The notes beneath the pieces were generated by a model. The model was given only the letters and a program-made list of their open reading frames with translations. It was not told the origin of the DNA and did not search any database. From positions 1 to 64,000 of the forward strand of contig JANXRV010000146.1 of the NCBI GenBank assembly GCA_025356665.1: DNA of 64,000 nt, given 5' to 3'. The DNA comes from CAITSH01 sp025356665. GTDB taxonomy: Bacteria > Pseudomonadota > Gammaproteobacteria > Burkholderiales > SG8-39. Each line of letters begins with the position of its first letter. Position 1 is the first letter of the stretch. A program made the position numbers and the translations under genes. Shown piece after piece: positions 43,965-52,631 of this stretch.

Positions 43965-44939
43965 ATGACTTTGTTGCTCCGTTACGCTGCCTGTTGCGCC
44001 ATGGTCGCTGCGCTTGCGCTGCCCCACGGGGCGGCGGCGCAGGCCCCCTGGCCGTCCAAGCCGGTGCGCATCGTTGTTCCGTACGCGCCCGGTGGCATCA
44101 CCGACACGGTTGCGCGCCTTGCCGCGCCGAAAATCCAGGAAGCCATCGGCCAGCCGGTGGTCATTGAGAACAAGCTTGGCAATGGCGGCGCCCTTGCCAC
44201 CGAATACGTCGCCAGGAGCGCACCCGACGGGTACACGATTCTGATGGGTTCGGCTGCGCCGCAGACGCTGAACCAGTACATACAGACCCTGGGCTATGAC
44301 GGTCTCAAGGACTTCGTACCGATCACGCTCATCAACACCAACCCACTGGTGCTGCTGGTCAACCCCGGCGTGGCGGCGCAGAACCTCAGAGAATTGATTG
44401 CACTTGCCCGGGCCCAGCCGGGAAAGCTCAACTTTGCAGGTGCCGGCGGCCTTACCCAGTTCAGCGGTGAAATTTTCAAGTATATGGCGGGCCTTGACGT
44501 GGTCTACATTCCCTACAAGGGTGGTGCGCCCGCGACCGCCGCCGCAGTGGCCGGCGACGCGCAAATCACGTTTGCAAATTACTCGGACGCGCTGCCCCAG
44601 ATGCGCGCCGGAAGGCTGCGCGCCTTGGGTATCACCAGCAGCAGGCGCTTTGCGCAATCGCCCGAAGTGCCGACGATCGCTGAGGCTGGCGTTCCGGGCT
44701 ACGCCGTCGATTCGTGGAACGGCCTGTTTGCACCAGCAGGCACGCCCCCGGAGATTGTCAGTCGCATCGCGCTTGCCGTGCAGCAGGGATTCAAGGATCC
44801 GGTCCTCAGGAAGCGCATGGAAGATATCGGCGCCACGCCCGTCGGTGATTCGCCCGAGCAGTTTCGCGCCTTTGTCCAGGCCGAGCAGCAAAAATGGGGC
44901 AGCTTTGTAAAACAGACGGGTATCCGGGTCGAACAGTAG
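43965..44939 (+). CDS. Bug-type (TctC) periplasmic solute-binding protein
   Basis: A 324-residue Bug protein with signal peptide (about 1-25, ending GAAAQ), WPSKPVRIVVPYAPGGITDT, ENKLGNGGALATEYVARSAP and YIPYKGGAPATAAAVAG. It is enclosed by HpaB-type oxygenase and UbiD genes on the same strand, suggesting it captures the phenolic or aromatic acid they degrade. No ttt membrane genes are near. Confidence 0.88.
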   Translation: MTLLLRYAACCAMVAALALPHGAAAQAPWPSKPVRIVVPYAPGGITDTVARLAAPKIQEAIGQPVVIENKLGNGGALATEYVARSAPDGYTILMGSAAPQTLNQYIQTLGYDGLKDFVPITLINTNPLVLLVNPGVAAQNLRELIALARAQPGKLNFAGAGGLTQFSGEIFKYMAGLDVVYIPYKGGAPATAAAVAGDAQITFANYSDALPQMRAGRLRALGITSSRRFAQSPEVPTIAEAGVPGYAVDSWNGLFAPAGTPPEIVSRIALAVQQGFKDPVLRKRMEDIGATPVGDSPEQFRAFVQAEQQKWGSFVKQTGIRVEQ

Positions 44940-44965
44940 CATCTCAAAAATCGCAAAGAAGGCTC

Positions 44966-46387
44966 ATGGACTCCAGTACCCACGACGCAATTGACACGAG
45001 TTTTCGCGCTGGCATGCGCCGAATGCAGCGGGCGGGCCGCATTCACGCGTTTGCCGGCGAGGTTGATCCGGAATTCCAGATCGCCGGCATGATGAAAAAA
45101 CTCGATGGCGGGCCGGCCCTGCTGTTTCCCCGAGTCAAGGGCCACAGCATGGCGGTGCTTGGCAACATCCTGTCGTGCCGGGAAAACTGCGAAGCCGCGT
45201 TTGGCACCGACTACCGCGGTATCCGAACATTTGTCGCGCGCGCACTAGGCAATCCGGTAGCGCCGGTGCTGGTTGCCGCAGCGCCGGTGCATGAGAACAT
45301 CATCCGTCCAGGTGAGCACGCGGATTTTGACATCGGCCGTATCCTGCCGGTGCTGCGCCACACCGACGGGGACAGCGGCCGCTTCATCACCGCCGGTATT
45401 GTGGTCGTGCGCGACCCCGAGACGGGTGTGTATAACGCGTCCTATCACCGCCTGCAACTCATCGGGCCGCAACGCACCGGTATAAAACTCGATTTTGGCC
45501 GCCATTTGCGCGCCGCGTATGAACGCGCGCAAGCGCTGGGCAAGCCGCTTGCCATCGCCGTGTGCATCGGCACCGACCTTGCGGTGCATTACACGGCGGC
45601 CACCATGGGTGCGCAAATGCCGGAGTCCGCTGACGAACTGGCGATTGCCGGCGGTCTGCGCGGGTCGCCTGTTCCCGTGGTGCAAGGGGTGACCCAGGAC
45701 TTGTACTATCCGGCCGAGACCGAAATCGTGCTCGAGGGCGTGCTCCTGCCCGAGGCAATCGTGCGCGAGGGCCCGTTCGGCGAGTTTGTCGGCTATCTGT
45801 CGCCCGAGGGTGACGCGCCGGTGTTCGAGATCAGCGCGATCGCACACCGCAATGATGCCATCTATCATGCGATAAACGGGGTCGGTCGCGAAACCATCAT
45901 GCTGCGCAAATACGTGTTGGAGGCGAGCCTGCTCAAGGCGCTGCAGGCGGGGACCCCGATCGTGCAGGACGTGGAGATGACCGCCGGCGGCCTGCACCGT
46001 TTTCACGCCGTGATCAGCGTTAAAAAAACCAATGCGCAGCAAGAGGGCTTGCAGCGCAACGCCATCCTCGCGGCCTTTGGTACGCTGAAGGATCTTGATC
46101 TGGTGATTGCGGTGGACGAGGACATCGACATCCAGGACCCGTGCGATGTTGAATATGCGCTGGCGATGCGCATGGAAGCCAGTCGCGATTTGTTCATTGT
46201 TCCGGGTGCCCGCTCGCACGAATACGTGCGGGTGAGCGATAACGGCATACGCGCCAAAGTCGGCATCGACGCCACGGTGCCGTTTGAAGAACGGTCGCGC
46301 TTCGAACGCGCGCCGTTCCGGGTGGTCGAGGTGTCGGCTGACGCATTTACGACCGACGGTCCGGCGTCCGTTGCCTGGCTCGCCTAG
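44966..46387 (+). CDS. UbiD-family prenyl-FMN-dependent (de)carboxylase
   Basis: A 473-residue UbiD-family enzyme with all usual motifs: arginine in YNASYHRLQL (R162), glutamates in PAETEIVLEG (about 249-258) and the full EGPFGEFVGYLS block (about 268-279) that the other UbiD in this window lacks. It needs prenylated FMN. Only 26 bp separate it from the Bug gene, and AAGAAGG precedes the ATG. With the HpaB-type oxygenase it could hydroxylate and decarboxylate a phenolic acid; substrate not known. Confidence 0.87.
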   Translation: MDSSTHDAIDTSFRAGMRRMQRAGRIHAFAGEVDPEFQIAGMMKKLDGGPALLFPRVKGHSMAVLGNILSCRENCEAAFGTDYRGIRTFVARALGNPVAPVLVAAAPVHENIIRPGEHADFDIGRILPVLRHTDGDSGRFITAGIVVVRDPETGVYNASYHRLQLIGPQRTGIKLDFGRHLRAAYERAQALGKPLAIAVCIGTDLAVHYTAATMGAQMPESADELAIAGGLRGSPVPVVQGVTQDLYYPAETEIVLEGVLLPEAIVREGPFGEFVGYLSPEGDAPVFEISAIAHRNDAIYHAINGVGRETIMLRKYVLEASLLKALQAGTPIVQDVEMTAGGLHRFHAVISVKKTNAQQEGLQRNAILAAFGTLKDLDLVIAVDEDIDIQDPCDVEYALAMRMEASRDLFIVPGARSHEYVRVSDNGIRAKVGIDATVPFEERSRFERAPFRVVEVSADAFTTDGPASVAWLA

Positions 46388-46513
46388 GCGGAGACGCTGT
46401 TGCGCCCATGCGTTCGGGCAGAGGTTTTGTGTGGCGCCGGAAATGCGCGGGTGTCGCGCCAGTTTAGGTAGAATGGCGAGTTGAATTTCATCGTTTCACC
46501 CGAGGAGAGTGCC

Positions 46514-47728
46514 ATGCAAAAGAAGTCCTTCGACCGACGTCAATTTATCGCGGCAACGGCCGCCACGGGAGTCGCCGCCGGACTGGCCGGGTTTCCGGCC
46601 ATCGTTCGTGCCCAGTCGACAAAAATCAAGGTTGGCCTGATGCTGCCTTACACCGGAACGTTCGCGCCGCTGGGCGTTGCCATCGAGAACGGATTCCGCC
46701 TCGCGTTGCAGGAGGCGGGCGGAAATTTCGCCGGCCGCGAAATCGAGTTCTCCAAGGTCGATGACGAATCGGACCCGGCCAAGGCCACCGACAACGTCAA
46801 CAAACTGGTGACGCGCGACAAGGTCGACATGCTGCTGGGCACCGTGCACTCTGGCGTCGCGGCGGGCATGATTCGCGTTACCCGTGAAGCGGGCACGCTG
46901 CATATAATTCCCAACGCCGGCTTTGCGCCAGTCACCGGGCCGCTTTGTTCGCCGAACATTTTCCGCGCGTCGTTCTCCAACTGGCAGTCGGGTTTTGCGA
47001 TGGGCTCGGTCATGGCAAAGCGTCCCAATGTCAAGAACGTCGTCACCCTGTCCTGGCGTTACGCCGCAGGCGAGGAATGCGTAAAGGGTTTCAAGGACGC
47101 TTTCCTCAAGGCTTCGGGCAAGAGCATCGTCAAGGAATTGTGGATTCCCTTCCCGAACGTCGAGTTCCAGGCGCTGCTCACTGAAATTGCCTCAATCAAG
47201 CCCGATGCGGTCTTTTCCTTCTTTGCCGGCGCTGGCGCTGGGAAATACCTCAAGGATTATGCCCAGTCCGGTCTGATGAAAACGGTGCCGCTGGTCGGCC
47301 CGGGCTTTCTCACCGACGGCGTGCTCGAGGGCCTCGGCGGTGCGGCCGAGGGTGTCGAGACGGCGCTGCACTACGGTGACGGCATCGAGACGCCGAAGAA
47401 CAAGGCTTTTCGCCTGTCCTATGCCAAGACCTTCAAGATGCAGCCGGACGTCTACGCTGTGGCCGGCTATGACTCGGGCCTGCTGTTTGCCGCCGGCCTT
47501 GCCGCGGTTAAGGGTGACATGTCGAAGAAGGCCGAGATGATCAAGGCGATGGAAAAAGCCAAGATCGACAGCCCGCGCGGCGCATGGACACTTTCCAAGG
47601 CGCATAACCCGATTCAGGACCATTACCTGCGCAAGGTGCGTGGCAACGAGAACCGCGTGAGCGAGATCGCGGTCAAGGCGCTCGACGATGATCCGAGCAT
47701 GATTGCCGCGTGCAAGATGCCGGGGTAG
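46514..47728 (+). CDS. ABC transporter substrate-binding protein, branched-chain amino acid type
   Basis: A 404-residue LivK/Peripla_BP_6 protein with a Tat-like signal (FDRRQFIAATAATG, cleavage near residue 33 after VRAQ), then KIKVGLMLPYTGTFAPLGVAIENGFRLAL and later NAGFAPVTGPLCSPNIFR. Members near aromatic genes often bind aromatic acids rather than amino acids. CGAGGAGAG precedes the ATG. It is followed by a terminator (47802-47828) and then the membrane and ATPase genes livHMGF. Confidence 0.88.
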   Translation: MQKKSFDRRQFIAATAATGVAAGLAGFPAIVRAQSTKIKVGLMLPYTGTFAPLGVAIENGFRLALQEAGGNFAGREIEFSKVDDESDPAKATDNVNKLVTRDKVDMLLGTVHSGVAAGMIRVTREAGTLHIIPNAGFAPVTGPLCSPNIFRASFSNWQSGFAMGSVMAKRPNVKNVVTLSWRYAAGEECVKGFKDAFLKASGKSIVKELWIPFPNVEFQALLTEIASIKPDAVFSFFAGAGAGKYLKDYAQSGLMKTVPLVGPGFLTDGVLEGLGGAAEGVETALHYGDGIETPKNKAFRLSYAKTFKMQPDVYAVAGYDSGLLFAAGLAAVKGDMSKKAEMIKAMEKAKIDSPRGAWTLSKAHNPIQDHYLRKVRGNENRVSEIAVKALDDDPSMIAACKMPG

Positions 47729-47732
47729 GACG

Positions 47733-47896
47733 GTTAATGGAGAATAGGGAATAGAGAATGGTTAAGGGCTAACGGCGACAGACCGGGGCCCGAGCAGGGA
47801 GGGCCGGCGTGAGCCGGCCTTCATTTTTGTATCGCGCGTTCGCATTGAGGTTCTGCGTTTTTACGATTTACCATTCTCCATTTACCATTCACCCCA
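47733..47896. repeat. inverted pair of GGAGAATGG-type short repeats around a terminator
   Basis: GGTTAATGGAGAATAGGG with following AATAGAGAATGG (47735-47764) is matched in inverse by TTTACCATTCTCCATTTACC (47867-47886). They flank the terminator between the binding protein and livH. The same words occur at 55238-55262 next to the GTGAAGGA repeats. Confidence 0.55.
47802..47828 (+). terminator. Rho-independent terminator after the binding-protein gene
   Basis: GGCCGGC, loop GTGA, GCCGGCC, then TTCATTTTT. It probably keeps the binding protein more abundant than the downstream permease and ATPase genes. Confidence 0.8.
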
Positions 47897-47899
47897 CAA

Positions 47900-48796
47900 A
47901 TGGACTTCAACATCTTCCTGATCCAGTTGCTCAACGGCGTCCAGTACGGGCTGCTCTTGTTCCTGGTGTCCAGCGGGCTGACGCTGGTGTTCGGCATTAT
48001 GGGCATCATCAACGTCGCCCACGGCAGTTTTTACATGATCGGCGCCTACCTCGCCTGGTCGCTTGCGGGGCAAGTGGGCAGCTTCTGGCTCGCCCTGCCG
48101 CTGGCGATCGCACTGTCTGTGCTCATCGGCCTGCTGCTCGAATGGCTGGTGGTGCGCTGGTTGTACAAGCGCGACCACCTTTACCAGGTTTTGTGCACCT
48201 ACGGGCTTATCCTGGTTTTCGAGGAATTGCGCAGCGTGCTGTGGGGTGACGATGTGCGCAGTCTGCCGGTGCCCGACATCCTCAATTACTCCATACCGCT
48301 GAACGCCACGCTGTCCTATCCGGTCTATCGCCTCGGCATCTCGGTGGTCTGCCTTGCCGTCGCGTTGGGACTTTATCTGGTCATCCAGAAAACCCGTCTC
48401 GGCATGACCATACGCGCCGGAGCCAGCAACCGCGACATGGTGCAGTCCCTGGGTATCAACATCCAGCTTGTGTATCGCGTCGTTTTTGCCGCGGGCATCG
48501 CGCTGGCCGCCTTTGCCGGCATGATCGCCGCGCCGGTGTCGGCGGTGGCACCGGGCATGGGTAACCACGTGCTGATCATCTGCTTTGTGGTGGTGGTCAT
48601 AGGCGGCCTAGGTTCGGTCAAGGGCGCGCTGATCGCCTCATTGTTGATCGGCCTGGTGGATACCTTCGGCAAGGTGCTGCATCTTGAAGTGGCGGGGCTC
48701 AAACTGCTGCCTGAGCTGTCGAGCATGACTGTTTATGTGTTGATGGCGGTCATCCTGCTGTGGCGACCCGAAGGCCTGTTCGGGAGAAAGTTTTGA
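47900..48796 (+). CDS. livH: branched-chain amino acid-type ABC permease LivH
   Basis: A 298-residue permease with about eight membrane helices (LLLFLVSSGLTLVFGIMGII and NVAHGSFYMIGAYLAWSL near the start) and the EAA-like loop IRAGASNRDMVQSLGIN that contacts the ATPase. It forms the channel with LivM. The first gene after the terminator; the next gene starts inside its stop. Confidence 0.9.
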   Translation: MDFNIFLIQLLNGVQYGLLLFLVSSGLTLVFGIMGIINVAHGSFYMIGAYLAWSLAGQVGSFWLALPLAIALSVLIGLLLEWLVVRWLYKRDHLYQVLCTYGLILVFEELRSVLWGDDVRSLPVPDILNYSIPLNATLSYPVYRLGISVVCLAVALGLYLVIQKTRLGMTIRAGASNRDMVQSLGINIQLVYRVVFAAGIALAAFAGMIAAPVSAVAPGMGNHVLIICFVVVVIGGLGSVKGALIASLLIGLVDTFGKVLHLEVAGLKLLPELSSMTVYVLMAVILLWRPEGLFGRKF

Positions 48797-49830
48797 ACAG
48801 CGCACGTCCAAACCCAAGCGCGAGCGTGCAGGGCCAGGGCGCTTATGCCGGGCTCGCCGTGTTGGCGGTCGTGCTGCTCGCCTTGGCGCTGGTGCCGCAC
48901 CTGGTGGAGAAATTCTATGTGCAGTTTTTCGCCAAGATACTGATCATGGGCATCTTCGCCATGAGCCTGGATTTGCTGCTCGGTTATACCGGCCTGGTCT
49001 CCTTCGGTCATGCCGCTTTTTACGGCGTCGCCGGTTATGCGCTGGCGCTGCTCACGCCGCAATACCAGGCGGCGAACTTCTGGACATCGTTTCCTTTGGC
49101 CATCGCGGCGAGCGGCTTGGTCGCGCTGCTCATCGGTTTTTTTGTCGTGCGCATGCAGGGCATTTATTTCATCATGGTGACGCTCGCATTCGCGCAAATG
49201 CTGTTCTTTTTGTTTTATGACACCAAGATCGCCGGCGGCAACGACGGCATTTATATCGACATGCGGCCGGTGGCGAAAATCGGTGACTGGCAGCCTTTTA
49301 ATCTCGATAATTTCACCCACGTCTATTACCTTGTGTTGCTGATGTTTGTGGCGGTCTACGTGCTGCTGCGCGTGGTGCTGGCCTCGCCCTTTGGCCGCGT
49401 CCTTGCCGGTATCAAGGCCAACGAGCACCGCATGAAGTCGCTCGGCTACGCCACCTTTCGTTACAAGCTTGCGTGTTTCGTGCTCGCCGGTGCCACGGCC
49501 GGTGTGGCCGGTTATCTCGCGGCGGTGCAGTTCGGGGTGGTCAACCCGGAAATGATGGGCTGGCATTTGTCCGCTGCGGTGATGATGATGGTCATCCTGG
49601 GCGGCATGGGCACCTTGCGCGGACCCATCATCGGCGCGGCGGTGTGGATGCTGCTCGAACTGTGGTTTCAGGGCCTGACCAAGCACTGGCATTTGCTTAT
49701 GGGCGGGTTCATCGTTCTGACCTCCATCATGCTGCCAGAGGGGCTGGTTGGACTGTTTTCGGGCCTGGCGCGGCGCCTGCTTGGCAAGCACAGGCCGGAA
49801 GCCGGGCCGGGCAGCGGGGGGCAGGCGTGA
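48793..49830 (+). CDS. livM: branched-chain amino acid-type ABC permease LivM
   Basis: A 345-residue permease with about nine membrane helices. The motif LLLGYTGLVSFGHAAFYGVAGYAL and the ATPase-contact loop VLAGIKANEHRMKSLGYA are typical LivM. I chose the TTG at 48793, which overlaps the livH stop (TTGA) and follows GGGAGAAAG; an earlier GTG at 48760 lacks a site. The stop overlaps the livG GTG. Confidence 0.88.
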   Translation: MNSARPNPSASVQGQGAYAGLAVLAVVLLALALVPHLVEKFYVQFFAKILIMGIFAMSLDLLLGYTGLVSFGHAAFYGVAGYALALLTPQYQAANFWTSFPLAIAASGLVALLIGFFVVRMQGIYFIMVTLAFAQMLFFLFYDTKIAGGNDGIYIDMRPVAKIGDWQPFNLDNFTHVYYLVLLMFVAVYVLLRVVLASPFGRVLAGIKANEHRMKSLGYATFRYKLACFVLAGATAGVAGYLAAVQFGVVNPEMMGWHLSAAVMMMVILGGMGTLRGPIIGAAVWMLLELWFQGLTKHWHLLMGGFIVLTSIMLPEGLVGLFSGLARRLLGKHRPEAGPGSGGQA

Positions 49831-50588
49831 AGCAAGCCGTGCTGCGCACCGAGAGGCTGACGCGCCATTTTGGCGGGCTTACTGCCGTCAATGACGTGAG
49901 TCTTGAGGTCGGCATGGGTCAGGTGCATGCGGTGATCGGCCCCAACGGTGCGGGCAAATCCACGCTGACTAATTTGTTGTCGGGCGACCTGCCGCCCAGT
50001 TCGGGGCGCGTGCTGTTGCGTGGCGAGGATATTACCAGCCTGCCGGCACATCGCATTTCGCAGCTTGGGGTCGGCCGCAGTTACCAGAAGACCAATATTT
50101 TTTTGCCCTTTAGCGTGTTCGAGAATTGCCGCCTCGCGGCGCAGTCGCGGCTGTCCTCGTCCATGCGTTTTTTGCGGCCCGCCACGGCGTATGCCGAGGT
50201 GAACCGTGCCGCGGAGTCGGCCCTCGCGGCGGCGGGTCTGGAGGCGCGCGCCGGTGTGCCGGCCATGACGCTGTCGCACGGTGAGCAGCGTCAGCTTGAG
50301 ATCGCCATGACCCTCGCAACGCAGCCTAGCGTGTTGCTCCTCGATGAGCCGCTGGCTGGCATGGGCGCTGATGAGTCGGCAAGCATGGTTGCCCTGCTGC
50401 GCCGCCTGCGTGAAAGTCACGCCATTTTTTTGATTGAGCATGACATGGATGCCGTGTTCAGCCTGGCCGACACGCTTACCGTCATGGTCAATGGCACGGT
50501 GCTTGAATCGGGCACGCCCGAGCAAATTCGCTCCAGTCTGGCAGTGCAGGAGGCGTATCTGGGTACCGATGAGGTGTTGCATGAATAG
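49827..50588 (+). CDS. livG: branched-chain amino acid-type ABC ATPase LivG
   Basis: A 253-residue ATPase with Walker A GPNGAGKST, the signature TLSHGEQRQLEIAMTL, Walker B VLLLDEPLAGMG and switch histidine in IEHDMDAVF. The signature reads LSHGEQ where LSGGQ or LSYGEQ is common. GTG start overlaps the livM stop (GTGA). One of two ATPases of the importer. Confidence 0.9.
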   Translation: MKQAVLRTERLTRHFGGLTAVNDVSLEVGMGQVHAVIGPNGAGKSTLTNLLSGDLPPSSGRVLLRGEDITSLPAHRISQLGVGRSYQKTNIFLPFSVFENCRLAAQSRLSSSMRFLRPATAYAEVNRAAESALAAAGLEARAGVPAMTLSHGEQRQLEIAMTLATQPSVLLLDEPLAGMGADESASMVALLRRLRESHAIFLIEHDMDAVFSLADTLTVMVNGTVLESGTPEQIRSSLAVQEAYLGTDEVLHE

Positions 50589-50598
50589 CCATGCTGTC

Positions 50599-50633
50599 GG
50601 CTGGAAAGCCGCGCCTGGCGGGCATTTCCAGTC
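50599..50633. repeat. dispersed palindromic repeat, copy 6
   Basis: GGCTGGAAAGCCGCG, then CCTGGCGGGCATTTCCAGTC, ten bases after the livG stop and inside an operon. A CCCTCC/GGGGGAGGG hairpin (50657-50679) follows it, so the 149-bp livG-livF gap is mostly repeats. Confidence 0.7.
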
Positions 50634-50737
50634 ATTGATTGGTTCTCTCTCCCCAACCCTCCGCCGTCAAGGGGGAGGGGGTGGATTCGCAGCAGCGCTG
50701 ACTCAGTCATGCTTTTCAGCACAAGGACTGTGCACCA

Positions 50738-51454
50738 ATGAGTGCTGACCTCCTTCTAGAGGCTCGCGGCTTGCACACTTATTACGGCGCCAGCCACATC
50801 CTGCACGGCGTGGATTTTGCCGTGGCGCGCGGCGAAACGGTGGGCTTGATGGGCCGCAACGGCATGGGCAAGAGCACGCTGCTCAAAAGCATGCTTGGCC
50901 TGGTGCCGCCGCGCGCCGGCGAGGTCAGCGTCAAGGGTGCCCTGGTCACCGGCCTCGCACCGCACGCCATTGCGCGCCTTGGCATCGCTTACGTGCCCGA
51001 GGGTCGCGGCATTTTTCCCAACCTGTCGGTGCGCGAGAACCTGCTGATGGCGGCGAGCCCCGGCGCTGACGGCCAGAACGACTGGACTTTCGAGCGTGTG
51101 ATGGAGACCTTTCCCCGGCTCTCGGAGCGCCTCAGCCACGGCGGTGCACAGCTGTCGGGCGGCGAGCAGCAAATGCTGACCATAGGTCGCGCGCTGATGA
51201 CCCATCCCGACCTGCTGATTCTCGATGAAGCCACAGAAGGTCTTGCACCGCTTATCGCGCGCGAGATCTGGAGCATCGTTAAACGCATCAAGGCAGCGGG
51301 GATCGCTACCATCATCGTCGACAAGAACTTCAAGGCCGTTTCCGCGATTTCGGATCGTGTCGTCATCCTGGTCAAGGGGGTCGTTGTTTTTGAAGGCGCA
51401 AGCGCCGATCTGCACGCCCGTCCGGAGTTGCATCGCCAGCACCTTGGCGTGTGA
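50738..51454 (+). CDS. livF: branched-chain amino acid-type ABC ATPase LivF
   Basis: A 238-residue ATPase with Walker A GRNGMGKST, signature QLSGGEQQMLTIGRAL and Walker B LLILDEATEGLAP. The residue after the usual histidine-loop position reads VDKNFKAV, so the switch His is replaced (typical LivF has VEQN, as this family often lacks it). It pairs with LivG. It is 149 bp after livG because of inserted repeats. Confidence 0.9.
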   Translation: MSADLLLEARGLHTYYGASHILHGVDFAVARGETVGLMGRNGMGKSTLLKSMLGLVPPRAGEVSVKGALVTGLAPHAIARLGIAYVPEGRGIFPNLSVRENLLMAASPGADGQNDWTFERVMETFPRLSERLSHGGAQLSGGEQQMLTIGRALMTHPDLLILDEATEGLAPLIAREIWSIVKRIKAAGIATIIVDKNFKAVSAISDRVVILVKGVVVFEGASADLHARPELHRQHLGV

Positions 51455-51469
51455 GTCTCGCCGTGCGGT

Positions 51470-51489
51470 GGCTGGAAAAAGTTTTCAGC
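51470..51489. repeat. dispersed palindromic repeat, copy 7 (shortened)
   Basis: GGCTGGAAAAAGTTTTCAGC keeps only the outer arms of the repeat family, with almost no loop. It lies 16 bp after livF and may act as its terminator. Confidence 0.5.
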
Positions 51490-51548
51490 TGAACAGACGC
51501 GCTTGGCGGATGTTATTTTTAATGCAGCAGACCGGCACAGGTGGATCG

Positions 51549-51782
51549 ATGAAAATTCCGCGCAAGTTTTACCGGCCCGTCCACGTTGCCGTGCTCACTT
51601 CTATGATGGTGCTGGTCGTGACCTGTGTCGCGACCCTGATCAATCGCGGCCTCGCCGATGGATTTGTTCTGAGCTGGCTTACGACCTGGTTGATGTCCTG
51701 GCCGATCGCCTGGGCGACCGCATTGCTGTGGGGGCCGATGGCGAACAAGCTCACCCGCCTTGTCGTCGAAGAGCCCGCCTGA
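51549..51782 (+). CDS. DUF2798 small membrane protein
   Basis: A 77-residue protein with two hydrophobic helices (VAVLTSMMVLVVTCVATLIN and WLMSWPIAWATALLWGPMAN), starting KIPRKFYRPVHVAVL, as usual for DUF2798. Function unknown. The ATG at 51549 matches the family start; an ATG at 51510 would add 13 residues. It ends one base before the following ABC ATPase gene, so the two may be co-translated. Confidence 0.75.
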   Translation: MKIPRKFYRPVHVAVLTSMMVLVVTCVATLINRGLADGFVLSWLTTWLMSWPIAWATALLWGPMANKLTRLVVEEPA

Positions 51783-51783
51783 G

Positions 51784-52446
51784 ATGCTGCTGCGCATCGA
51801 GTCGCTCGGGAAGACTTACCACGGCCTGCGTGAGCGCAAAGTGCTGCGCGACGTGTCGCTGGTGCTCGATGCCGGTGAGTACGTGGCCGTGATGGGAGAG
51901 TCGGGCATCGGCAAGTCCACGCTGCTCAATCTGGTTGCGGGCCTCGACACGCCCGATAGCGGCCGTATCCTGCTCGATGATCGCGAACTGGGCCTGATGG
52001 ATGACGATGCGCTGACACGCCTGCGCCGCGACACCATGGGCTTTGTCTTCCAGGCTTTCCACATCCTGCCGTATCTCACGGTGGCACAAAACGTCGCGCT
52101 GCCGCTGCTTCTCGCAGACGTGGCTGACTCCGCGGCACCGGTACAGGCGATGCTCGAGGCGGTCAGGCTGGGCGATCGCGGCGACAGCCTGCCACGCGAG
52201 CTCTCGGGAGGCGAACTGCAGCGCGTCGCCATCGCCCGCGCGCTGGTGCACCGTCCGCGCCTGGTGCTGGCCGACGAGCCCACCGGCAACCTCGACCCGG
52301 AAAGCGCGGCGCAGGTGCTGGCGCTGTTGCGCGAGCGTGTCAAGTCGGTCAACGCCGCCGGCATCCTGGTGACGCATTCGCATGCCGCTGCCGCGACCGC
52401 CGATCGCGTGCTGATCCTCGGCGCCGACGGTCTGCGGCCGGCCTGA
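51784..52446 (+). CDS. ABC transporter ATPase, LolD/MacB/AttE type
   Basis: A 220-residue ATPase with Walker A GESGIGKST, Q-loop FVFQAFHILPYLTVAQNV, signature ELSGGELQRVAIARAL, Walker B LVLADEPTGNLD and H-loop VTHSHAAAA. The PTGNLD and FHILPYLT words mark the lipoprotein-release/MacB group. It works with the FtsX-type permease at 52632 and the lipocalin-like protein at 55291. ATG was preferred to a TTG at 51760. Confidence 0.9.
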   Translation: MLLRIESLGKTYHGLRERKVLRDVSLVLDAGEYVAVMGESGIGKSTLLNLVAGLDTPDSGRILLDDRELGLMDDDALTRLRRDTMGFVFQAFHILPYLTVAQNVALPLLLADVADSAAPVQAMLEAVRLGDRGDSLPRELSGGELQRVAIARALVHRPRLVLADEPTGNLDPESAAQVLALLRERVKSVNAAGILVTHSHAAAATADRVLILGADGLRPA

Positions 52447-52452
52447 GCATGC

Positions 52453-52621
52453 TTGTCATCGCGTGGAGCGAAGCGACGCCCCGAAGGAAGTCCCCGGAGG
52501 GGGCGAAGCGATCCCGTCACCGACGCTGTCATTGCGAGGAACGCAGTGACGAAGCAATCTCGTCGCATAGCGGCGTTTTTCGCGAGCGCAATGAGATTGC
52601 TTCGCTGCGCTCGCAATGACA
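52453..52621. repeat. palindromic repeat element between ABC ATPase and permease genes
   Basis: GTCATTGCGAGGAACGCAGT (52528) with CGAAGCAATCTC is mirrored by GAGATTGCTTCG and CTCGCAATGAC (52593-52620). A more decayed relative (GTCATCGCGTGGAGCGAAGC) precedes it at 52455. The GTCATTGCGAG...GAAGCAATCTC words are those of a palindromic element widespread in proteobacterial genomes. Confidence 0.7.
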
Positions 52622-52631
52622 TGACTTTATT

